A DNA stretch of 64,000 bases from Henningerozyma blattae CBS 6284 (taxonomy: Eukaryota; Ascomycota; Saccharomycetes; Saccharomycetales; Saccharomycetaceae), in contig NC_020185.1 in the NCBI RefSeq assembly GCF_000315915.1, forward strand, positions 1,550,001-1,614,000. The letters run 5' to 3'. A program made the position numbers and the translations under genes. Below, in pieces: positions 29,077 through 38,391 of the stretch. Numbering within the stretch: the stretch's first letter is position 1; the number at the start of each line of letters is the position of its first letter. The notes under the pieces were generated by a model that saw only the letters and a list, made by a program, of their open reading frames with translations, was not told the origin of the DNA and did no database searches.

Positions 29077-29793
29077 TTGAAACTGTTTTTTTTATTTGAT
29101 TATCTAATGATCAAATTGTGAAGAATGTACTAGTATTTAACAAAATATGTCGTACTTTTTATATAATAATAGAAATATTAGATAACTGATTTGTTATTGC
29201 TTTTCAATAAGACTTGAATAAAATAAAATTAAATTTGCAGATCAATCTATTATACTTTTTTAAATACAATTCTTCATTTCCCCGCATTTTGATTTTGTTT
29301 ACAAAATTCCGCCACAGAAAATAGCCGCCGAACGCGATAAAGGAAAAAAAGAAATGCAGGATATTAGGTGATTTTTCTTAAAAATCTAAAGGATAAGAGA
29401 TATAAAAAGTAAAAGTTATAATCATTTCAACATATTATTGAATTCTTTAACATTATTTTTCTGTATTCAAATATTCAGTTGATAAGAAAAATACACTTAG
29501 ATCTATCGTTGCTATTGGTAACGGAAAAGTTCCGGGTAAAAATGAGTACCATTCATGATCTTTTTTGGAGGGGATTTTTAAAGGGAGACAAATAAAAACA
29601 AAGTTTAAATTAAATAAACCTTAAATTAGATATAAACAATTAGCAAATAAGAGGAAGATTGGATTTTTTTAACCATATATATATATATATATATTTTGTA
29701 AGGAAAGCAAAAAAAATATCAGATTCATGATTAATTCTGCTTAGGTGAAAACTACCTCTCAGCATATTAGTTACTATAGTAAACATAAAAACA
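29077..29793. promoter_or_regulatory. Divergent ARO10/SDH6 promoter with URS1 and Reb1 sites
   Basis: The 717-bp interval contains TAGCCGCCGA at 29322-29331, identical to the Ume6 URS1 core, about 245 bp from the ARO10 start. CCGGGTAA (Reb1) lies at 29532-29539, about 255 bp from the SDH6 start. An alternating AT stretch lies near 29675-29695. Motif-based only. Confidence 0.55.
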
Positions 29794-30045
29794 ATGGTTA
29801 GGAAATTATGTGGTCTCCAAAGAGATGTGGTTCATTTATATCGATCATGTATAAGAGTAGCTCATACTAAACCTGTTCAGTCTCGTCCACACTTCATTGA
29901 ATTTGCAAGAAGTGAATTTTCGAAAAATCGGGATGTTCCTAGAAAAGATTTTAATACAATTGAATATCTTCTTAGAACCGGCAAGAGGAGATTAGAAACA
30001 TACTCATCCTCTGAAGTTAAAAATATATTTGGTAGAAAACTGTGA
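29794..30045 (+). CDS. SDH6: Sdh6, LYR-motif assembly factor for succinate dehydrogenase
   Basis: This 83-residue mitochondrial matrix protein belongs to the LYR family; Sdh6 (SDHAF1) helps insert iron-sulphur clusters into Sdh2 of respiratory complex II. The LYR tripeptide is at 15-17 (HLYRSCIRVAHTKP) and the downstream block PRKDFNTIEYLLRTGKR fits S. cerevisiae Sdh6 (79 residues). It sits between ARO10 and RGA exactly as YDR379C-A does. The start is the only ATG ahead of the conserved part. Confidence 0.93.
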   Translation: MVRKLCGLQRDVVHLYRSCIRVAHTKPVQSRPHFIEFARSEFSKNRDVPRKDFNTIEYLLRTGKRRLETYSSSEVKNIFGRKL

Positions 30046-30325
30046 TAATGTATTTAACAGATACTTTATATAGTACATATTCAATTAACAATTTAATGAC
30101 ATTTTGTATTGATGAAAGATCATATTCACTTAAACGTCAGAGCTTCCAACTCAAGTGATTCTTTGATATTATGTAAATTTATGGTAATAAATTGAAAATT
30201 GCACGTTCATATTAAATATTAAAAATTAAAAAAAAATATCAATTTATAAAAAAATCTTCTTTTATAAAGTCAGAGTAGGAATGATAACGAAAAAAATGCC
30301 TTTAAGAAACTTACTTAACGAAGTT

Positions 30326-33300
30326 TTAAACAAAAATACTACGGTGATTCTCAAGAATATATCCGATAGCGTAGTTTCTAACTTTTAAATCAGTGATGTC
30401 CTTTTCACCATTGTGATCACGGAGTAACCCTGGAGCAAAAACAACCGATAAATTAAATAATGTCATTAGATTAACTTCACTAAAGCTTGCAACTTTACTT
30501 AAATGCTGCGACAAGAATTTTAATACATTGTAATGCTCTTTAGGTAATGAATTAATAATTTTTGTCATTGAGGTAAGAACAAATCTGTTCAAAGAATTAA
30601 CGCTGTCTGTCTTTTTAATATCATTGTCCTCGTTACTATTTAATGGTAACTTGTTAATTAAATCATTATTCCTGACAATTTTAATTAATGGATCATATGC
30701 TTCAAAGGTGATAATGGGATCATACAATTTCCTCAAGTAACGTTTCAATACACCAGCAACGGCATGAATATCTTCACGCAATAATTCAGTTAAGGAAGGT
30801 GAAATTGCTGAGTCTTTCAATGATGCGAATTGTCTCTCAATTTGCTCAATTAAAATTTGAGAGCCTGACTTTCTATATAGACCTTCAGTTTTCAAATTAT
30901 TTTCATTTAATTCCACATAATTAATACATGTTCTAATAATTAATGGAATTTCTGTTTTTTCAAACTTACATCTTGTCACCAAAGATGAGTTATATAGATT
31001 CTGACCAGTAGAATCGCTTGGAGGTAGAGGAGACACTGTTGTGTATAAATCCTTCGGAATATTATCAGGTAAATTTAGTTTTTTATTATTAATATCTCTT
31101 GGATTTTGACGAATTGGGCCAGATATTTCAACCTTGTTTACATAATTGCTGGTACTATTGATTGATATACTTGGTCCATTACTATGATCAGATCTTGATT
31201 CTATACTCGACATTTTCTGCGGTGATGAAATGGTAGGATTACCCCTTGAATCATGACTGGGTGACTGTTGTTTGCTACCAAATATTTTCCAAAATTTAGG
31301 CTTAGTAGTATTGGATCTGGAAACATTTGGAAATGGACTTAAATTTGGATGATGCTCACTACTGGAATTACTATAAGTAGTAGCCGTACCATTATAACTA
31401 GATACGGTACTGTTACTATTAATAACATAGGAATCATCGTCCAATTTTCTTGATGATGGAGTAGAAATGCTTTTGCTTCTCTCTTGCCTTAAACTATTGA
31501 TTTCTGAAACTAAGCTGTTACGTTCATTTCTTAATAAATCAATTTCTCTCTTTAATTGGAACTTCATTTCTTGTAATTCTCTGACTTCACTTTTTAATGA
31601 TACTGAAGAGATAGAGTCATGGGAAGACATTTCCTTTATTATAGAATTATTATTTTCAACACTGGTAATATTTCTAATTTGTTCAGTATCAGTTACTAAA
31701 TTAAAGTCAGATGCAGAAGTATTATTGGTTGCAGTTCTATCTATTATTAGATCCTGAGCACTCTGAAATTTAGATAGCTCATCAGCATCAATTTCATCTT
31801 CCTCATTTAATGATTCACTAATTATTGGCTTTGTGTTATTAAAAGAATTTGAGAATTTAGCGAAGGTAGGATCTGCTTCTAATGGAGGAGTTCTGAACAT
31901 AGACACATTAAGGGATGTTGCAGACATTGTACCTGGTTTAGCAAATTCTGAGTTTGAATCATTGATGCTACCATCGAAGTTTTGGTTTGATATTATATTT
32001 GCACTGCTTTGAGATTTCTGATGAGTTAAACTATATTCATTATCTGAATCACTATTTTTTTTCTTAATAGTATTCATATTAGAATTAATTACTGAATCAC
32101 TTTTACCCTTTGAGACGATCCTTCTTGGAATTGAACCATTGTTGGCTTTAATATTTTCTAAATTATCATTAGAACTAGCTACTCCCCAACCTGTATAAGT
32201 ATCGTTGTCTGGTCTAGGGGAAGTTGGAGCAGTTGGGGTTGTACTGGAGGGATTTGATTTTGTCTTTTGAACTGATAAATTTTTGACCTTTGTTGATTCC
32301 GTTGAATTATTATGATTATTACTATTGCTAGAATTACTTCTGGAATGCAAAGATTTCCTTCTAAGTATATGACCATGGCTATTACTTTTATTATCATTAC
32401 TATCTTTGGAGTCATTTAGTCTTTTAGAGTCTCTTAATTTATCAGAATTACTTGTAGCATTATTATTAGATGATTCAGAACCACTTGATCGATTTAGTAA
32501 ATAATTCTTAGCTTTTGAAGAAAATGATCTTGATAATCTCATTTCACTTGATTTATGATCATGAGAGGCTGATGATGAACCATGCTTTGATGATTTCGAA
32601 TGATCTTTTGAAGAATTTGAGTTATTATTAGTGAATGTAGAAGTTGTGGACACTCTTGGGGATTTAAGTTTCAGTTTTGGAGAAGTTTCATTTGAGAAAG
32701 TTGATTTAATTTGAGTCTTTGGGGTAGTGTTTGTAGAATTAGAAGCAAATACAGGAGGTGTTTGGTTAAAAGATAAGGCAGCAATCGATTTATTGTTGCT
32801 AGATGCTGAACCAACCAAAGCAGTCTTTATACTAGATTCATTATTCTTCACCTTTTGAGGAGTCTTTGGGGGTATGGTATTATTATCATGACTATGAGTA
32901 TGGTGATTGAGATAATGTTTTTGATTATGTGTGTGTGATTGATAGTGTTCGTTTGTAAGTGGTGCTGTGGGGAACAAGGCCGGTGCTGAATGTTCATTAG
33001 CAAATATTGGTTCTGTTCTATTAAATCCCATTGGACTATTAACTGGAGCACCATTTGAATTTGTATGAGATAAAACTGGCGGTTGTTGAAATGTATTTGA
33101 AATAGATGGAGGAGAGTTAGCGATAGTCATAATAGGTGATTCTGAATTTTTCAGGGGTGTCTTATTTAATAATGACTTGGAATTTGTATGACTTAAATTA
33201 TTATTATTTTTTTCCATTGAATAGTTTACACTAAGTCCAGTGTTATTTGTGTTGATATTGCTGATAGAGGTCCCAATTGTTGCAGAATTGTTTGCGCTTG

Positions 33301-35398
33301 TGAAATTAGTCAGATCTACATCACTTTCATCACTTTTGAACTCATCATCTTGTAAAGTTGTATTCAAAATATCATCTATAGAATTTTTACTTGCTGTTGA
33401 TCTAAGATCATTATTATTTCTGGAAGCAATTGATTCAGACGACTTGGAAATATTTCTCTGATCTACACTTAAATGGTTATTATCATCATGCTGGTGTAAT
33501 GCTTCAATTATATCTGTTCGAGTTCTTGGCATTTTTTTCTTGGTATCATTATCATTATTATTATTCGTAGTACTGATATTGTCATTAACGCTCTCATTAT
33601 CAATACTTACATCTTCAGTTGAATCTGATTTAAAGGGATCATTAGAATTAATATATTGAGCCACTATTGAAGCAGTAGTTGAATTTGTTTTTGATCTTGT
33701 TATGGGATGTTCTTGGGTATTATGTGCTTGATTAATCAAAGTTTTTGATCCACGGGAATCAGTAGTGGCAGTTTCAATATTATTATTTGGATCAATTGAA
33801 GATTCTTTAGAAGCAGAAGATTCTTTAGAGGTCGAAGACGTCAAGTTATGTAAAGAAAAAATCATTTGTTTACGAGCTATTAAGTTATTAGAATTAGAAT
33901 TGGAATTGGAATTGGAATGGGATAATTGAATGTCTCCGATTGAAGAATTTGAATCTTCTTGATCGTCCTTTAAAGAATCCCTTGTGATGTTTGAACTTGT
34001 TGTAGAATATCGTTCAATGCTTTTATTACGAAGATTGAATTGAGAGGTTGGATCATTAAAGAATGGATTTGTATTGGTACGTCTAATATTTCTACCACTA
34101 CTAACACTAGTATTATTATTAGTGCTTATACTATTACTACGATTGATGGAAATTCCATAGAGATCATTAATTTTGGAATTCTCCGGATTGTTGTTAATTT
34201 TATTGTTTATAGTATTATTAGAAAGGGAAGAAATACTTGTGGAAGCGTTTATTGGACAAGGTACAGGCGTAGTGGAACTAATCGGGTTATTTTTAGAAGT
34301 ATTAATTCCAGAAGAGTAAAAAGCATTTCCAATTTGAGCTTCTGAATAATAAGGAGAAGGAGACAATGATGAAATCGACGAGATTGATGTAGTTAATCCC
34401 AAGGGAGAACCACTCTTACTATTTGATTCATTGGTAGTTGAAAGAGCTTTTACTGATGGGATAATGGAATATTTGGTTCCATCATTAGCAGTAGTAGTAG
34501 TCTTGGTAGTATTATTTGTTGTAGTATCTACCGAGGTTGTGGCAGAAACTGTAGGTAATTCAATATCGGATGAAAGATTACTTACATTTGGAGTTATTAT
34601 CATTTCGGTCTTGGGCAAATTTACGTTTTGGGAGTTAGGATTATGATTTAGCTCCTCAATCTTGCTAATTTTGGACAATTTTTCAATTTTGATATCAGGG
34701 TTACTAGAAATGGAACTTCGGCGATATGGTGAAAGAGGTCTTCGTTGTGAACGCTGAGGCACGTGCGTTGGGGTTGTGGAAGAAGAACACAAGGGTTGGA
34801 AGCTAGGGTTGAGAGTCTGTGGGTTGTTATTATTGTTATTACTATTATTATGATCTGACATAATTATTTCTTGGGGGATTATTGAATGGTTATCATCTGT
34901 ATTAAATGGTTTAGAAGAAGCTAGTTCACGTTTCTTTTGGTCGTATTGTTTTCTTTTGAGTACTAATTTTTCATGACATTTTAAACAAAAGAGTCCATGT
35001 TTAGTCTTTGCATATTTTAAATCAGTGATGGGACCTTTACATTTATAGCAAGTGAAGCATTCACGACAATATGCCTCGTTGGAGGAAGATAAAATGATGG
35101 CCGTACCATCTATTTTTTTGGAACAACTTTTACACGAATCTGAACATTCGAAACATAATAATGCTCCAGAATCTAAAACCAAGAAATTCGAATCACAATT
35201 CAATTGTTTGGTACAACGGTAGCAAGCAAAACATCCTGTATGCCAACGGCTAGTGCCTAATTCAAAAGCATGCCCTGTCAAAATATCAGTAGAACATCTA
35301 ATACACGTCTGTTTTGTGGGCGTAACGTTGACTGTTATATTGGTGGGTTTCTCATTCGCCACAGAATCTACTTCTGTAATAATTTTTTGATCAGACAT
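30326..35398 (-). CDS. RGA1: Rho GTPase-activating protein Rga1/Rga2 with LIM domains
   Basis: This is a Cdc42 GTPase-activating protein for polarity and septin organisation. The 1690 residues far exceed Rga1 or Rga2 (about 1007-1009). Two LIM zinc-binding domains lie at about 32-85 and 89-141. A very long asparagine/serine/threonine-rich middle holds the extra length. A coiled-coil segment lies at about 1275-1320. The RhoGAP domain is at about 1470-1690, with the arginine finger in EGLYRKSG near 1510, LKRYLRKL, and NLSVVFAPGLL. RGA1 (YOR127W) and RGA2 (YDR379W) are ohnologs that both fit this ancestral place, so the choice is open. Confidence 0.93.
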   Translation of the reverse strand: MSDQKIITEVDSVANEKPTNITVNVTPTKQTCIRCSTDILTGHAFELGTSRWHTGCFACYRCTKQLNCDSNFLVLDSGALLCFECSDSCKSCSKKIDGTAIILSSSNEAYCRECFTCYKCKGPITDLKYAKTKHGLFCLKCHEKLVLKRKQYDQKKRELASSKPFNTDDNHSIIPQEIIMSDHNNSNNNNNNPQTLNPSFQPLCSSSTTPTHVPQRSQRRPLSPYRRSSISSNPDIKIEKLSKISKIEELNHNPNSQNVNLPKTEMIITPNVSNLSSDIELPTVSATTSVDTTTNNTTKTTTTANDGTKYSIIPSVKALSTTNESNSKSGSPLGLTTSISSISSLSPSPYYSEAQIGNAFYSSGINTSKNNPISSTTPVPCPINASTSISSLSNNTINNKINNNPENSKINDLYGISINRSNSISTNNNTSVSSGRNIRRTNTNPFFNDPTSQFNLRNKSIERYSTTSSNITRDSLKDDQEDSNSSIGDIQLSHSNSNSNSNSNNLIARKQMIFSLHNLTSSTSKESSASKESSIDPNNNIETATTDSRGSKTLINQAHNTQEHPITRSKTNSTTASIVAQYINSNDPFKSDSTEDVSIDNESVNDNISTTNNNNDNDTKKKMPRTRTDIIEALHQHDDNNHLSVDQRNISKSSESIASRNNNDLRSTASKNSIDDILNTTLQDDEFKSDESDVDLTNFTSANNSATIGTSISNINTNNTGLSVNYSMEKNNNNLSHTNSKSLLNKTPLKNSESPIMTIANSPPSISNTFQQPPVLSHTNSNGAPVNSPMGFNRTEPIFANEHSAPALFPTAPLTNEHYQSHTHNQKHYLNHHTHSHDNNTIPPKTPQKVKNNESSIKTALVGSASSNNKSIAALSFNQTPPVFASNSTNTTPKTQIKSTFSNETSPKLKLKSPRVSTTSTFTNNNSNSSKDHSKSSKHGSSSASHDHKSSEMRLSRSFSSKAKNYLLNRSSGSESSNNNATSNSDKLRDSKRLNDSKDSNDNKSNSHGHILRRKSLHSRSNSSNSNNHNNSTESTKVKNLSVQKTKSNPSSTTPTAPTSPRPDNDTYTGWGVASSNDNLENIKANNGSIPRRIVSKGKSDSVINSNMNTIKKKNSDSDNEYSLTHQKSQSSANIISNQNFDGSINDSNSEFAKPGTMSATSLNVSMFRTPPLEADPTFAKFSNSFNNTKPIISESLNEEDEIDADELSKFQSAQDLIIDRTATNNTSASDFNLVTDTEQIRNITSVENNNSIIKEMSSHDSISSVSLKSEVRELQEMKFQLKREIDLLRNERNSLVSEINSLRQERSKSISTPSSRKLDDDSYVINSNSTVSSYNGTATTYSNSSSEHHPNLSPFPNVSRSNTTKPKFWKIFGSKQQSPSHDSRGNPTISSPQKMSSIESRSDHSNGPSISINSTSNYVNKVEISGPIRQNPRDINNKKLNLPDNIPKDLYTTVSPLPPSDSTGQNLYNSSLVTRCKFEKTEIPLIIRTCINYVELNENNLKTEGLYRKSGSQILIEQIERQFASLKDSAISPSLTELLREDIHAVAGVLKRYLRKLYDPIITFEAYDPLIKIVRNNDLINKLPLNSNEDNDIKKTDSVNSLNRFVLTSMTKIINSLPKEHYNVLKFLSQHLSKVASFSEVNLMTLFNLSVVFAPGLLRDHNGEKDITDLKVRNYAIGYILENHRSIFV

Positions 35399-36489
35399 TT
35401 CTTATTGTTGATGCTATTTGTTAGCGAATGAATGGGAAAAAGGTTGCTTCGTGGATGATAAGAAGAAGAGAGAATAAACGAAAGAATTGCTATTAGCTAT
35501 TAATGGTATATAATCTAATTTTTTTTATTTTGAAAAATTTCGTATTTTTTTAATTCAATTCTCGAGTTTAGATAGCAAATAAAGGAACCTGTGTTACCTT
35601 TGATGACAGTATTTAAGTATCAATAGCCGATCTCAAGCGAAGAGATGATTTACCAGAATTCAATAGAAAACGATTGAACAGAATTCTGTAGATCAAAGCA
35701 AAATGGAATGAAATAGATTAAATTACAATACACGAAAGAGAGGTTGATGTGGTTTAACGATTATCCCTAGAGGCGACGTATTTCACTAGAGGCGACGTAT
35801 TTCACTAGGTTCAACGTACAAATGATTGATGATAAAGATACTTGACAACAAAAACCAAATTTGAGGTTTTAAGCAAAGAATTATTAATGTGTTAATATTT
35901 TTTTTTTTTACTGATACATAGTCATTGTATTACATATCTTTGAAAAATTCGATTATCCCACTTTAGGCTTGATTAGGCAAATACAATTATAGAAACAATA
36001 ACAAGAGATGAGAAAGCGGAAATGAAATTAAACAAATTCGAGAGACATTTTAGCTAACGTTGCTTTTTTTTATTTTTTTTTTTTTGCAAATGTGAATTTT
36101 GATTAGGTTAACAGTTAGAAAAAATGTGGATTTCCTGTTTCGGTATACGTGGGCCGGCCATGCCAGATCTGGAAATTCCAGTTGTTGAGATTTATTTTTT
36201 GGGTATTTTTTTTGAATTTTAATATTTCGCAGTTCGAAACTTGAATGAGGTCATTTTAAAATTTGTTTGGGGCTACTAAGGTTTCGAACCGAGGATTGTG
36301 AAGTTTAATTTTTTTTATCATTTTTATTTGATTGAATAATTTGTATAGCTTTTAACAATATAATATAATAATGAATAATAAATAATAATATATATAAAAA
36401 TTATTTTAGTTATTTACAATGTATTTTCAATTATAAAAAAGTACAAAAATCAATACTAACATCAAGTTTTTCCATACATATATATTAAA
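35399..36489. other. Divergent RGA/LSM6 intergenic region
   Basis: This 1.1-kb gap holds CACGAAA (an SBF-type SCB word) at 35731-35737, a 19-bp direct repeat at 35768-35805, and a TACTAAC at about 36454-36460 close to the LSM6 start. No matching GTATGT donor was seen upstream, so I do not call a leader intron. No gene is visible. Confidence 0.5.
35768..35805. repeat. 19-bp exact direct repeat upstream of RGA
   Basis: Two exact copies of TAGAGGCGACGTATTTCAC (35768-35786 and 35787-35805), followed by a partial third copy. They lie about 370 bp before the RGA start. They are GC-richer than the surroundings. The function is unknown. Confidence 0.85.
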
Positions 36490-36726
36490 ATGTCTAGCAC
36501 AGTATCCACTGATTTTCTATCGTCTATAATTGGTCGTCCCGTTAGTGTCAAGTTACATAGTGGTATGCTCTATCAAGGTAAATTAGAATCGATTGATGGG
36601 TTTATGAACGTTGCATTGAGTAATGCTACTGAACATTATGAAAATAGTAACAATGGTTTATTACACAAGTACCCAAACGAAGTTTTCGTCAGAGGTACGC
36701 AAGTTTTGTACATTTCAGAAATATAA
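36490..36726 (+). CDS. LSM6: Lsm6, ring subunit of Lsm1-7 and Lsm2-8
   Basis: This Sm-like protein is shared by the cytoplasmic Lsm1-7 ring (mRNA decapping) and the nuclear Lsm2-8 ring (U6 snRNA). It has 78 residues (S. cerevisiae 86); the N-terminal extension is shorter. Sm1 covers GRPVSVKLHSGMLYQGKLESIDGFMNVAL and Sm2 ends VFVRGTQVLYI. It is divergent from RGA and convergent with ATP17, the order of YDR379W, YDR378C and YDR377W. The start matches the family start. Confidence 0.96.
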   Translation: MSSTVSTDFLSSIIGRPVSVKLHSGMLYQGKLESIDGFMNVALSNATEHYENSNNGLLHKYPNEVFVRGTQVLYISEI

Positions 36727-36934
36727 TGATAGCACATTGTATAAATAATAGCATATAATAAAAGCACTACATAGGATAGATAATACCTTATATAAAAAGA
36801 TTGCAATTCGGAGTATCGCTTTTTTTCTCTTTGTTGATTGTTATAAACATGAATATTTAATTTTGTAAAAAAAAAAGATAAACTAGTATAGAATATATAT
36901 TTAAATGTATATGGTAAAGAAGCAATTACACCGA

Positions 36935-37264
36935 TTACTCCTCGTGTCCTCCTTCCTTTAGATGTCTTAGATGGAAGAAGTAATCCATCGAGTAACCCAA
37001 TAAGAAAATAGCACCAGTTATGTGCAAAATTGGCATAGCACTGGCGTTGTCCCCATCAAAGTATCTATACTTATATTTCTTGTACAAGTTGAAACTGCTG
37101 ATGTCTTTGGCAGTAGTGGCTGGTCTTGGGCCTTGAGGTAAGTTTTTGTAAAACCCAATGACATTGGAAATTCTAGTTGCTCCAGGGGTGGATGATAGAT
37201 TCTTGGCGGATGCAATCTTTGGTGGGATTAAGGTAGAGAGGGATCTGCAGAAACGCATCGACAT
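36935..37264 (-). CDS. ATP17: ATP synthase subunit f (Atp17)
   Basis: This is a subunit of the Fo membrane sector of mitochondrial ATP synthase. It has 109 residues (S. cerevisiae 101). The N-terminus MSMRFCRSLSTLIPPKIAS is a mitochondrial presequence. The mature part has FYKNLPQGPRPA, then YFDGDNASAMP, then a membrane helix (about 79-97) ending in FHLRHLK, all as in Atp17. It is convergent with LSM6 over about 210 bp. Confidence 0.96.
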   Translation of the reverse strand: MSMRFCRSLSTLIPPKIASAKNLSSTPGATRISNVIGFYKNLPQGPRPATTAKDISSFNLYKKYKYRYFDGDNASAMPILHITGAIFLLGYSMDYFFHLRHLKEGGHEE

Positions 37265-38391
37265 GGTTTGTGAATATTTTTATTTTTGGGACTTGGGTTC
37301 AGTTATAAGTTGTCTCTATTGTAAATATAAGATCTGTTGATTTCATCTAGTCTTGTATGTCTGTTTTTTATTTTCTAGTAAAACCAATCCTTATTTCATT
37401 TCGAGATATTCCCGGTTCGGCCGTATCTGTCACAAATTAATTTTACTGTCATTTAAAAAAAAGCAGGAAAAAAAAATGAATATTATGTATATCATAAATT
37501 AATCTGTGATTAAATATATTAATGCTGTAATGGTTTAAAATTAATGTTGGACATTATTATAAAAAAAATATTTTTTTCAATTATCTTTGACCTTACTTAT
37601 GCAAATTTCGCCAACAGGCAAATTCGCTTCTTCTTGTCATTTTGATTTCACATACTGTTGTGCTTTGAAAATAACAAAAATACACACCTATTTGAACTGT
37701 GTCTTATGTAATTATAATTTTGTCTCCTGTTCTATTCATACGAGACTTTTTTTTTTAGCTCATTCTTATTATTTATTTTATATTTTATAATTGAAGTACC
37801 TTTTTTTTCATATGGTATGTTCAAAATTCCCTAAAGGTGGCGATTACCCGGCGTATATCTAAAATGTCGTTTTTAGTTGCAATTGTGTAATAATACGGAT
37901 AAAAATGCATTCATTATTTAATGTGTAAAAACATCATTTTAAAGGAAATACCAATTGTAACAGTACTCTTTTATCATATTAAGGGGGTTGGGCCATTACA
38001 ACATCAATTAAAATCTCGATCGATTTAATAAAGCTTTATTAATTAAATAATTTACAAACCCTTTTTTTCTACTCTGATTTAATTTAATAAGTTTTACCTT
38101 AAATTTTTTGTGTTATTCAAGATCTCGAATCTATAAAAAGAAATATTAAATTTTCGTATAATATATTCATTTAGTTAAAAATAGGGTGGGTTAGAAGTTA
38201 ATATTTATTTCTCATAGTTTTTGAATTGAAATTTTTATTTCTCATTTTGTTGCATTTGCGTTTCTATTTTTATTGGCTTTCTAATTTGAATTTATAAAAA
38301 AAAAAATTATATTTTTGGTACTTGTTTTGTTTTGTATTAAACATTCAACAGTTATATTAGAAAAAAAGGAAAAGATTAATCATACTAGACA
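37265..38391. other. Divergent ATP17/UBP2 intergenic region
   Basis: This 1.13-kb AT-rich gap has a TTACCCGG (Reb1) site at 37844-37851, preceded by GGTGGCGA, a partial match to the Rpn4 element. Short open frames here look like chance. In S. cerevisiae, ARH1 and BCS1 follow ATP17; both are missing. Confidence 0.5.

Noticed and set aside
36235..36310. tRNA gene suggested by GGTTTCGAACC and GTTCGAAAC
   Set aside because: The T-arm stem does not pair and no A box or acceptor stem could be found on either strand.
36454..36489. 5' leader intron for LSM6 (TACTAAC just before the start)
   Set aside because: No GTATGT-type donor was found upstream in the intergenic region, and the LSM6 frame is complete without splicing.
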